Source of the DNA: an uncultured Clostridia bacterium
Lineage (GTDB): Bacteria > Bacillota > Clostridia > Oscillospirales > CAG-272
Direction: 5' to 3'
Assembly: GCA_937914815.1 (NCBI GenBank)
Contig: CALDMI010000368.1
Location: 1-5,159, forward strand
Length of the DNA: 5,159 nt
Of this stretch, positions 1-5,159 are shown in pieces. The first letter of the stretch is position 1, and each line of letters begins with the position of its first letter. The position numbers and the translations under genes were made by a program. The notes under the pieces are model-generated. The model was not told where the DNA came from and searched no databases. It saw only the letters and a list, made by a program, of their open reading frames with translations.

Positions 1-1024
1 TCTGTATACCGTCGGCTCCCACCTCGGGACGGATAAACTGCGTGGCTATGTCCGCGGCATAAGAGAGAGGATAATCTCCCTCGGCGGCAGCTTTCGCTTC
101 TCCTCCCGCGTCGACGGCATTGTGACCCGGGAGGGCAGAATATCCGCCCTTGAATATACAGACCCCGCGGGCACACACCGCGAGGAGGTCACGCATGCCA
201 TTCTCGCCACGGGGCACAGCGCGCGGGACACCTACCGTATGCTTCTCTCCCTCGGCGTGATTATGGAGCCGCGCGGATTCGGCGTCGGCGTCCGGGCAGA
301 GCACCCGAGAGAATATATCGACAGGATAGTCTACCGCGGCGAGACCCCTCTTGGGCTCGGCTCCGCGTCCTATCACCTCGTGACACACCTTCCCGGAGGG
401 CGGAGCGTATACAGCTTCTGCATGTGCCCGGGCGGTGTTGTCGTCGGCGCAACCTCGACCGCCTGCGGCGTCGTGACAAACGGCATGAGCGCCTTCGCGC
501 GCGACGCTGATAATTCAAACGCCGCCCTCCTCGTTTCCCTGACGCCGGAGGACTTCGGGGGCACCTCCCCTCTCGCGGGTATAGAGCTTCAGGAGCGACT
601 GGAGCGCGCGGCATATGCCGCGCACGGCGGATACGTCGCCCCGGCAGAGCGCCTCGGGGATTTTCTCTCCGCCGCCCCATCGCCGTCCGGCTTCGGATCT
701 GTTCGCCCGTCATACCTCCCCGGCACAGCCCCGTATGACGTTTCCCGCGTTCTCCCGCCATATGTCGCGGACTCTGTCCGCGCGGCGATCCCGGATTTTG
801 ACGCGTGGCTCCCCGGGTACATGTACCCGGACGCCGTCCTGACGGCGACCGAGACCCGCTCGACCGCCCCTGTGAGAATAGCCCGCCTCCCGGACTTCTC
901 GCTCCCCGGCTTCCCGGGTCTCTATGCGGCTGGCGAGGGCGCGGGCTACGCCGGCGGTATCGTCTCCTCGGCTGTCGACGGTCTCCGCTGTGCCGAGGCG
1001 GTCGCCCTCTCTCTTGTAAAATAA
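1..1024 (+). CDS. FAD-dependent oxidoreductase-like protein (COG2509 type), C-terminal part; 5' end outside window
   Basis: The frame is open from base 2 to a TAA at 1022-1024 and gives 340 residues; the start and the N-terminal FAD-binding fold lie off the left edge (relatives are roughly 500-540 residues, so about a third is missing). Numbering from the first visible codon, family hallmarks are GTDKL (9-13), GHSARDT (71-77), FCMCPGG (139-145), TNGMSAFARD (159-168), ETRS (284-287) and a glycine-rich C-terminal FAD-contacting block GEGAGYAGGIVSSAVDG (311-327). These match the clostridial 'NAD(P)/FAD-dependent dehydrogenase' family COG2509. The family is soluble and its physiological substrate is not firmly known, so no reaction is assigned. 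Translation may continue internally from a GTG at 122, but the conserved motif upstream of it shows the gene starts earlier. It converges on the aro operon and shares a terminator with it; no functional link to aromatic synthesis is implied. Family assignment is confident, function is not. Confidence 0.9.
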   Translation, partial: LYTVGSHLGTDKLRGYVRGIRERIISLGGSFRFSSRVDGIVTREGRISALEYTDPAGTHREEVTHAILATGHSARDTYRMLLSLGVIMEPRGFGVGVRAEHPREYIDRIVYRGETPLGLGSASYHLVTHLPGGRSVYSFCMCPGGVVVGATSTACGVVTNGMSAFARDADNSNAALLVSLTPEDFGGTSPLAGIELQERLERAAYAAHGGYVAPAERLGDFLSAAPSPSGFGSVRPSYLPGTAPYDVSRVLPPYVADSVRAAIPDFDAWLPGYMYPDAVLTATETRSTAPVRIARLPDFSLPGFPGLYAAGEGAGYAGGIVSSAVDGLRCAEAVALSLVK

Positions 1025-1052
1025 CCTCCAAAAAACGCACCCACATGAAAAA

Positions 1053-1127
1053 AGAAATACCCCCGTGGAATGGCGCACCGAAAGGTGCCCGAACCTCTCG
1101 GTTCATTCCATGGGGGTATTTTTATTT
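1053..1127. terminator. Branched bidirectional terminator between convergent genes
   Basis: The arms 1055-1072 and 1104-1121 pair over 18 bp with a single G-T wobble (1065/1111), and a G-T plus an A-T pair may extend this to 1053/1123. Reading the + strand, the stem is followed by TATTTTTATTT; reading the - strand it is followed by TATTTCTTTTTTC. It can therefore end transcription of both the FAD gene (stem begins 30 nt after its stop) and the DAHP synthase gene (stem begins 10 nt after its stop). The interior is not a simple loop: 1075-1088 forms a 5-bp hairpin with a GAAA loop, and 1089-1103 can form a second short hairpin, giving a three-way junction. Pairing was done by eye; no folding energy was computed. 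Confidence 0.88.
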
Positions 1128-1131
1128 AACC

Positions 1132-2163
1132 TTACAAAAGCTCCGCTATCTCGTATATCAGCCGCTCGGTTTTTTCTATCCCGAGGCAGGGGTCGGTTAT
1201 CGACTTCCCGTATATCTCGTCGGCGGAAATCTTCTGCGCCCCGTCGACAAGATAGCTCTCTATCATCAGCCCGCGAACGAGCCGCCGTATGTCCCCGGAC
1301 TGCCGCATGCTGTGGAGCACCTCTTTTGCTATCCTCGGCTGCTCGTCATACCTCTTGCCGGAGTTCGAGTGGTTCGTGTCGATAAGCACCGCCGGATTTT
1401 TGAGCCCGGACTCCGCATACACAGCCGCAAGGTCGGTCAGATCCTCGTAGTGATAGTTCGGGTGGGATTTTCCCTGCTTATCCACATAGCCGCGCAGGAT
1501 AGCGTGCGCATACGGGTTTCCGTGGCTCCGCACCTCCCAGCCGCGGTATATAAAGGTGTGTGAGCCCTGCGCCGCGCGTATCGCGTTCATCATTATCGAG
1601 ATGTCGCCGCCCGTCGGATTTTTCATCCCGACAGGGAGGTCGAGCCCGCTGGAGGTGAGCCTGTGTTGCTGGTTTTCGACCGACCGCGCCCCGACCGCAA
1701 CATATGTGAGTATGTCGGAGAGATAGCGGTGATTTTCGGGATAGAGCATCTCGTCCGCACAGCCGAGCCCCGTCTCGCAGAGCGCGCGCATGTGGAGCCT
1801 CCGTATGGCGAGCAGCCCGGTGAGCAGATCCGGCGCGCCGTTCGGGTCCGGCTGGTGGAGCATACCCTTGTAGCCCTCGCCGGTCGTCCTCGGCTTGTTC
1901 GTGTATATCCTCGGCACTATCATGATTTTGTCTGCCACCCGCTCGGAAATGCGCGCTATCCTGTAGATATAGTCCATGACCGCGTCCTCATTGTCGGCAG
2001 AGCAGGGACCTATAACGAGAAGAAAACGGTTGTCCCGCCCGGAGAGTATCTCCTCGAGCTCGTGTATCCGTCCCTCGCGCACCGCCGCCGCCTCCGGACT
2101 TATGGGGAACTGCTCCTTTACATCCTTCGGTATCGGGAGCTTTCTGTAAAATTCCATGTTCAT
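1132..2163 (-). CDS. aroF: 3-deoxy-7-phosphoheptulonate (DAHP) synthase, class I alpha (AroF/AroG type)
   Basis: Cytoplasmic enzyme condensing phosphoenolpyruvate with erythrose 4-phosphate to DAHP, the committed first step of the shikimate pathway. The 343-residue product is full length for the AroF/G/H family (about 350). Visible motifs are GPCSADN (52-58), KPRTT (90-94) with GYKGML (97-102), GARSVENQQHR (158-168), PVGMKNPT (177-184), DTNHSNSGK (262-270), IESYL (301-305) and GKSITDPC (319-326). By alignment to E. coli AroG the metal ligands are Cys54, His265, Glu302 and Asp324, all present. The ATG at 2161-2163 has a strong AAGGAGG 6 nt upstream; a second ATG two codons later is less well spaced. 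It is the last gene of the operon, 11 nt after tyrA. Compared with E. coli AroG the N-terminus is about 8 residues shorter and some feedback-site positions differ, so the effector cannot be named. The aroF symbol is a convention; aroG would serve equally. Confidence 0.96.
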   Translation of the reverse strand: MNMEFYRKLPIPKDVKEQFPISPEAAAVREGRIHELEEILSGRDNRFLLVIGPCSADNEDAVMDYIYRIARISERVADKIMIVPRIYTNKPRTTGEGYKGMLHQPDPNGAPDLLTGLLAIRRLHMRALCETGLGCADEMLYPENHRYLSDILTYVAVGARSVENQQHRLTSSGLDLPVGMKNPTGGDISIMMNAIRAAQGSHTFIYRGWEVRSHGNPYAHAILRGYVDKQGKSHPNYHYEDLTDLAAVYAESGLKNPAVLIDTNHSNSGKRYDEQPRIAKEVLHSMRQSGDIRRLVRGLMIESYLVDGAQKISADEIYGKSITDPCLGIEKTERLIYEIAELL

Positions 2164-2169
2164 AAAATG

Positions 2170-2176
2170 CCTCCTT
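2170..2176 (-). promoter_or_regulatory. Shine-Dalgarno site of the DAHP synthase gene, overlapping the tyrA stop
   Basis: On the - strand this reads AAGGAGG, a near-perfect anti-16S match 6 nt before the ATG at 2163. Its first two bases are the last two of the tyrA TAA (2175-2177). A ribosome finishing tyrA is thus placed directly on the next initiation site. It is the strongest ribosome binding site in the visible operon and fixes the start choice. Confidence 0.9.
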
Positions 2177-3038
2177 AAATGACCGGCTTGTCGAAGAGAG
2201 TTCTCTTCGCCGTCGCGCGTCTCATCTTTTCTCTTATCTTTTCGCGCTCGCCGTTCGCTATCATGTCGCGCAGAGCGTGAAATTCCTTTTCAAATGCGTC
2301 CATCTCGGAAAGCAGGGCGTCCCTGTTGCGCAGGAACAGCTCCGACCACATCTCGTCGTTTATCTTCGCTATCCTCGTAAGGTCGCGGAAGGAGTCGCCG
2401 GTGTATTTTTCGAGTCCCCCGGCAGACTCCGCATTCATGAGCGACACGGCGATACAGTGCGTCAGCTGTGAGAGAAAGGCTATCATTCTGTCGTGCTCCG
2501 CCGGGGTAAGTATGCTTATCCTGTAAAACCCGAGCACCCGCCCGAGCTCACAGCATAGGTCGATAGCCTCCTCGGTGTTCTTTTCCGTCGGCGTTACAAT
2601 GTAGTTTGCCCCGTGAAAGACCGCCGGGTCGCTGAACTCGACGCCGCTTTTCTCCCGCCCCGCCATGGGGTGCGCGGCAATAAACTCAACCCCGCAGGGG
2701 AGCAGTGCCTGAACCCGAGGTACGATGTCGGATTTGACGCCGGTGACATCGGTGACGAGCGTGCCCGGGCGTATGAGATGACCGTACTTTTCCGCCCATT
2801 CGACGAACGCGCCGGGGTATATTGCGAAAACTATAAGGTCCGCGCCGCCGATGAGCCCGGGGTCGATCTCGGTCGTACCGTATTCTATCATTCCGCGCGC
2901 TGTTGCGTAGTCGATGTCCGCCTGTATCTTTGTTATGCACCTGACGCGATAGCCCGCCCGCGTCAGCGCCGCGGCGTATGACCCGCCCATGACGCCGAGC
3001 CCGATTATAAGAATTTTTGTGTCCTTTGTAAGCTTCAT
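2175..3038 (-). CDS. tyrA: Prephenate/arogenate dehydrogenase, TyrA family, without ACT domain
   Basis: Oxidatively decarboxylates prephenate (to 4-hydroxyphenylpyruvate) or arogenate (to tyrosine) in the tyrosine branch; cytoplasmic. The 287 residues have an N-terminal Rossmann fold with GLGVMGGS (13-20), the catalytic-loop motif HPMAGREKSG (123-132) with His123, QLTH (191-194) and the helical C-terminal dimerisation half with SFRDLTRIA (216-224). The protein ends after this domain, so the C-terminal ACT domain found in many Bacillus-type TyrA proteins, and a fused chorismate mutase, are both absent. The second Rossmann strand ends Ile-Thr-Lys (35-37) instead of with an acidic residue, which hints at NADP+ use. 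The ATG (3036-3038) overlaps the aroA TGA as ATGA. Only weak purine matches precede it, so initiation probably depends on ribosomes finishing aroA. Choice of prephenate or arogenate as substrate cannot be decided from the sequence. Confidence 0.94.
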   Translation of the reverse strand: MKLTKDTKILIIGLGVMGGSYAAALTRAGYRVRCITKIQADIDYATARGMIEYGTTEIDPGLIGGADLIVFAIYPGAFVEWAEKYGHLIRPGTLVTDVTGVKSDIVPRVQALLPCGVEFIAAHPMAGREKSGVEFSDPAVFHGANYIVTPTEKNTEEAIDLCCELGRVLGFYRISILTPAEHDRMIAFLSQLTHCIAVSLMNAESAGGLEKYTGDSFRDLTRIAKINDEMWSELFLRNRDALLSEMDAFEKEFHALRDMIANGEREKIREKMRRATAKRTLFDKPVI

Positions 3039-4246
3039 AATTCCGTATCTACCCTTATTCCGAGTGTTCTGAGGTCGTGAAAGAAGCCGGGATAGCTCTT
3101 TGCGACAGCCTCCGCACCGTCAATCTCTCCTCCGGTTATTGTGAGGAGTACCGAGAGTGCCATGACTATTCTGTGGTCTCCGTGCCCAGAGAGGACTTCC
3201 GCCGGGGCGTGAAATTCCTTGGGGTAGACAATGACGCTGTCCTCCCGTACATCAAGGAGACTTCCGAATTTTGCGAGCTCCTCGCACATCGCCGCCGCCC
3301 GGTCGGATTCCTTTATTTTCAGTCTGCGCGTCCCCGTGAATATTCCGCCGTGCTTCGCCGCCGCGACGGCGAAGAGTATGGGTCCGAGGTCGGGACAGTC
3401 GCCGATGTGTATCACCGGCACCCCGCGGGACAGCGCGGCAAAGTGCTGCCTGTAAACCCTGTCCCCCTGTGCCGACTCCGGGTCGAGCCCTCGGAGCCTG
3501 ACATCAGAGCCGAAGAGGTTCAGAGCGTCGGTAAACGCCGCCCCGGACCAGTCGCCCTCTACATATACATCTCCCGCGCGCGGTGTCTGCCCGCCGGGAA
3601 TATCTATCGTCCGCTCATCCCGCCATTCGGCGCGTATTCCGAAAATTCCGAGCGCGCGGAGCGTGAGCCCTATGTATGAGCGGCTCTCTATCTTTCCGCT
3701 TATCCGGATGACCGAGTCGCCGGGGAGGACGGGGAGCGCGAAGAGAAGCCCGGATATAAACTGACTTGATACATCCCCTGGGAGCGTGTATTCGCCGGGG
3801 AGGAGAGGTCCGCAGACCTCTATCTCTCCATCCCCCCGCCGGAAGAGGAGCCCGTGGCTTTCGCATATGTCCTCGTACACATCCATCGGTCGCCGCATGA
3901 GCTGTGGCTCGCCGCGGAATACAGTGCGCTTGCCGGAGAGGAGGGCAGGGGGGATAAGAAAACGGAGCGTGCTTCCGCTCTCCCGGCAGAGTAGGGGAGA
4001 GTGTGGGGTCAGGGTGCAAAAATCCCGACCCGTGACCGTCAGCGTGTCCCCGTCTGCGTGGGTCTCTATACCGAGCGAGCCGAGACAGTCGACGGTAGCC
4101 CGCACATCGTCACAGTCGGCTGCGCCGTGCACCCGGCATACCCCGCCGGACATCGCCGCGAGTATCAGCAGGCGGTGTGCCATGCTCTTTGACGGCGGCG
4201 CGTGTACCTCGCCGCGGGCGTGCCCCGCACTTATCTTAACTCTCAT
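3035..4246 (-). CDS. aroA: 3-phosphoshikimate 1-carboxyvinyltransferase (EPSP synthase)
   Basis: Transfers the enolpyruvyl group of PEP to shikimate 3-phosphate, step six of the shikimate pathway; cytoplasmic. From the chosen ATG the product is 403 residues, slightly short of the E. coli enzyme (427). By comparison with E. coli, substrate and catalytic residues are visible: PPSKSMAHR (17-25; Lys20, Ser21, Arg25), ESGSTLRFL (89-97) in the PEP loop, SSQF (160-163), SRSYIGLTL (188-196), DCPDLGP (283-289; Asp286), KESDR (312-316), GDHRIVMA (356-363) and KSYPGFF (383-389). Start choice: the ATG at 4244-4246 lies 10 nt after GGGAG and directly before the first beta strand (MRVKI). An in-frame TTG at 4285 would add 13 residues not expected in the family. 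The gene overlaps aroQ by 11 nt at its start and tyrA by 4 nt at its end. The PEP loop has ESGST where E. coli has NAGTA, a form I associate with clostridial homologues. Confidence 0.95.
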   Translation of the reverse strand: MRVKISAGHARGEVHAPPSKSMAHRLLILAAMSGGVCRVHGAADCDDVRATVDCLGSLGIETHADGDTLTVTGRDFCTLTPHSPLLCRESGSTLRFLIPPALLSGKRTVFRGEPQLMRRPMDVYEDICESHGLLFRRGDGEIEVCGPLLPGEYTLPGDVSSQFISGLLFALPVLPGDSVIRISGKIESRSYIGLTLRALGIFGIRAEWRDERTIDIPGGQTPRAGDVYVEGDWSGAAFTDALNLFGSDVRLRGLDPESAQGDRVYRQHFAALSRGVPVIHIGDCPDLGPILFAVAAAKHGGIFTGTRRLKIKESDRAAAMCEELAKFGSLLDVREDSVIVYPKEFHAPAEVLSGHGDHRIVMALSVLLTITGGEIDGAEAVAKSYPGFFHDLRTLGIRVDTEL

Positions 4247-4697
4247 TTTTGCCGTACTCCCGGATAAGAAAGTCAACAGCCTCAAAATATCCGCCGACGC
4301 CGTGCCCCTTCACCGTCGCAACGCAGACCGGGCGTATGTAGCTTACATGCCGAAACTCCTCGCGCGCGTCCGGGTCGGAGATGTGCACCTCCACCGCCGG
4401 GAGCGACACCGCGCTGAGGGCGTCGGGTATAGCCACCGATGTGTGCGTGTACCCGCCCGGATTTATAACTATCCCGAGAACATTATCTCGGAGCGCCGAC
4501 TGTATCCTGTCCACAATGTCGCCCTCGTGGTTTGACTGGTATATATCAGGCGTGTACCCGCGCTCCTCTATGTACTCCGAAAGGCGGGAGCAGAGCGCGG
4601 CGTAGCCCTCTTTTCCGTATATCGCGGGCTCCCTTATTCCGAGGAGATTGAGGTTCGCGCCGTTTATCACATATATTTTCTTTTTTGTGTCTTTCAT
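4236..4697 (-). CDS. aroQ: 3-dehydroquinate dehydratase, type II
   Basis: Dehydrates 3-dehydroquinate to 3-dehydroshikimate, step three of the shikimate pathway, through the type II enolate mechanism; relatives are cytoplasmic dodecamers. The 153-residue length is typical (about 145-150). Family blocks are NGANLNLLG (12-20), REPAIYG (22-28), QSNHEGDIVDRI (54-65), INPGGYTHTS (78-87), VEVHISD (102-108), EFRHVSYI (114-121) and GHGVGGY (131-137). The expected active-site set is present: Arg22 and Tyr27 of the flexible lid, Asn79, His85, Glu103, His105 and Arg116. Minor departures are Ala for the usual Pro in NGPN and Gly for Ala in NPGAYTH. The ATG at 4695-4697 forms an ATGA overlap with the aroK stop. 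GGAGGAG (4709-4715) lies 11 nt upstream, at the long end of normal spacing. Eleven of its fourteen isoleucines are encoded by ATA. Confidence 0.97.
   Translation of the reverse strand: MKDTKKKIYVINGANLNLLGIREPAIYGKEGYAALCSRLSEYIEERGYTPDIYQSNHEGDIVDRIQSALRDNVLGIVINPGGYTHTSVAIPDALSAVSLPAVEVHISDPDAREEFRHVSYIRPVCVATVKGHGVGGYFEAVDFLIREYGKNES
4257..4261 (-). promoter_or_regulatory. Probable Shine-Dalgarno of aroA inside the 3' end of aroQ
   Basis: On the - strand this reads GGGAG, 10 nt before the ATG at 4246. It lies within the last codons of aroQ. It supports the ATG over the upstream TTG at 4285, which has no comparably convincing site before it. The match is short, so overlap coupling probably contributes as well. 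Confidence 0.55.
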
Positions 4698-5159
4698 AAA
4701 AGCCCGGACTCCTCCGTGATTTTTCCTGCGATTTCCTCCGGCGTCCCGCCGTTTATAACTCTGTCTGCCGAGGAGAGGTATATTCCGTGTCTCTCCCGCA
4801 TGAGGCGCGCGATGTCCTCTCTGCTTTTTGCGAGCGGGCGGTCGTCCGTCGGTATGAGTTCTTCCTCCGGTCGGTCTATAAAATATATCCGTCCGTTCTG
4901 GCGGAGTGCGTCGACATTGGAGGCACGGAGTATCGCACCTCCCCCGGTCGATATTATCCGCCCGCCGACCCGCGTGATATCTTTTATGACCTCGCTCTCA
5001 ACATCGCGGAAATACGGCTCTCCCATCTCGCGGAACACCGTCGGTATGTCGGTACCGAGTCTTTGGCATATCAGCTCGTCCGTGTCGAGAAACTCCCGCC
5101 CGCTGATTTTTGCGAGCAGTCTGCCGACGGTGCTCTTGCCGCGACAGACAAAACCACGG
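4694..5159 (-). CDS. aroK: Shikimate kinase, N-terminus cut by the window edge
   Basis: ATP-dependent phosphorylation of shikimate to shikimate 3-phosphate, step five of the pathway, feeding AroA two genes downstream. The frame is open from the right edge (first full codon at 5158) to TGA at 4694-4696, giving 154 residues. Typical kinases have about 165-175, so only the start codon and first strand are missing. Numbering from the first visible residue: P-loop GFVCRGKST (2-10), shikimate-binding FLDTDELI (23-30; Asp25, Asp27), YFRDVE (49-54; Arg51), TGGGA (71-75), lid arginine in DDRPL (105-109; Arg107) and RHGIY (123-127; Arg123). All correspond to known shikimate kinase residues. The GTG at 5038 is internal and is not the start. 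The stop overlaps the aroQ start (ATGA). In some bacteria this domain is fused to shikimate dehydrogenase (AroE), which the cut end does not let me exclude. Confidence 0.95.
   Translation of the reverse strand, partial: RGFVCRGKSTVGRLLAKISGREFLDTDELICQRLGTDIPTVFREMGEPYFRDVESEVIKDITRVGGRIISTGGGAILRASNVDALRQNGRIYFIDRPEEELIPTDDRPLAKSREDIARLMRERHGIYLSSADRVINGGTPEEIAGKITEESGLL
4709..4715 (-). promoter_or_regulatory. Shine-Dalgarno site of aroQ inside the 3' end of aroK
   Basis: On the - strand this reads GGAGGAG, within the last aroK codons and 11 nt before the aroQ ATG at 4697. The match to the anti-Shine-Dalgarno is strong, though the spacing is longer than ideal. Together with the 4-nt ATGA overlap it supports coupled but independently capable initiation of aroQ. 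Confidence 0.7.

Noticed and set aside
261..1106. Long open frame (281 residues) on the - strand opposite the FAD protein gene
   Set aside because: Its product is extremely rich in Arg, Gly and Pro without any domain, its start lies in the terminator hairpin, and the + strand frame carries clear family motifs. It is a shadow of GC-rich coding sequence.
1072..1110. tRNA-like appearance of the intergenic hairpins (GAACC/GGTTC arm)
   Set aside because: There is no acceptor stem, anticodon arm or conserved T-loop sequence; the loop is only 4 nt and the whole sits inside a terminator stem.
805..1563. Open frame on the + strand crossing the end of the FAD gene, the terminator and the DAHP synthase gene
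   Set aside because: It runs through the terminator and antisense to conserved coding sequence, and its product has no recognisable motif.
1663..2178. 171-residue + strand frame opposite the DAHP synthase gene
   Set aside because: It is antisense to a full-length conserved enzyme, with no plausible ribosome binding site or motif.
3077..3679. 200-residue + strand frame opposite aroA
   Set aside because: It is antisense to the conserved EPSP synthase and has no domain signal; likely a frame shadow.
4247..4285. TTG-initiated 13-residue N-terminal extension of aroA
   Set aside because: It would lie wholly within aroQ, uses a weaker start codon, and adds residues before the first conserved strand. 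The ATG at 4246 has a better-spaced GGGAG.
1..5159. Search for mobile elements, CRISPR arrays, toxin-antitoxin or defence genes
   Set aside because: No spaced direct repeats, transposase or integrase motifs, or accessory genes were seen; all coding space is taken by metabolic genes.

Overview
The window looks like chromosomal DNA from an anaerobic Firmicute of class Clostridia, plausibly a gut-type lineage. The evidence is the close motif-level resemblance of the DAHP synthase and the COG2509-type FAD protein to clostridial relatives, a tightly packed aromatic-amino-acid operon, and strong AGGAGG-type ribosome binding sites. The DNA is moderately GC-rich (roughly 58-60 % by eye), yet isoleucine is mostly encoded by ATA, which is unusual. 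The organism assignment is inference.

Layout: the left part (1-1024, + strand) is the C-terminal 340 residues of a FAD-dependent oxidoreductase-like protein whose N-terminus lies outside the window. A 107-nt intergenic gap (1025-1131) holds a long, branched inverted repeat flanked by T-runs on both sides, best read as a bidirectional terminator between convergent genes. Everything to the right (1132-5159) is on the - strand. It forms one compact operon, in transcription order: aroK (shikimate kinase, 5' end cut by the window edge), aroQ (type II dehydroquinate dehydratase), aroA (EPSP synthase), tyrA (prephenate/arogenate dehydrogenase), and an AroF/G-type DAHP synthase. Neighbouring genes overlap by 4, 11 and 4 nt, and the last pair is separated by 11 nt, so translational coupling is likely throughout.

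Function: the operon supplies step 1 (DAHP synthase), step 3 (AroQ), step 5 (AroK) and step 6 (AroA) of the shikimate pathway, plus the tyrosine-branch dehydrogenase TyrA. The steps not seen here (AroB, AroE, AroC and a PheA-type chorismate mutase/prephenate dehydratase) would be expected upstream of aroK beyond the right edge or elsewhere. The operon promoter is also outside the window. All catalytic residues that can be checked by eye are intact.

I see no evidence for a new defence, mobile or signalling system. The points most worth a second look are the ATA-biased isoleucine usage, the three-way-junction terminator, the NADP-like coenzyme pocket of TyrA, the altered allosteric-site positions of the DAHP synthase, and two perfect 18-nt palindromes in the FAD gene.
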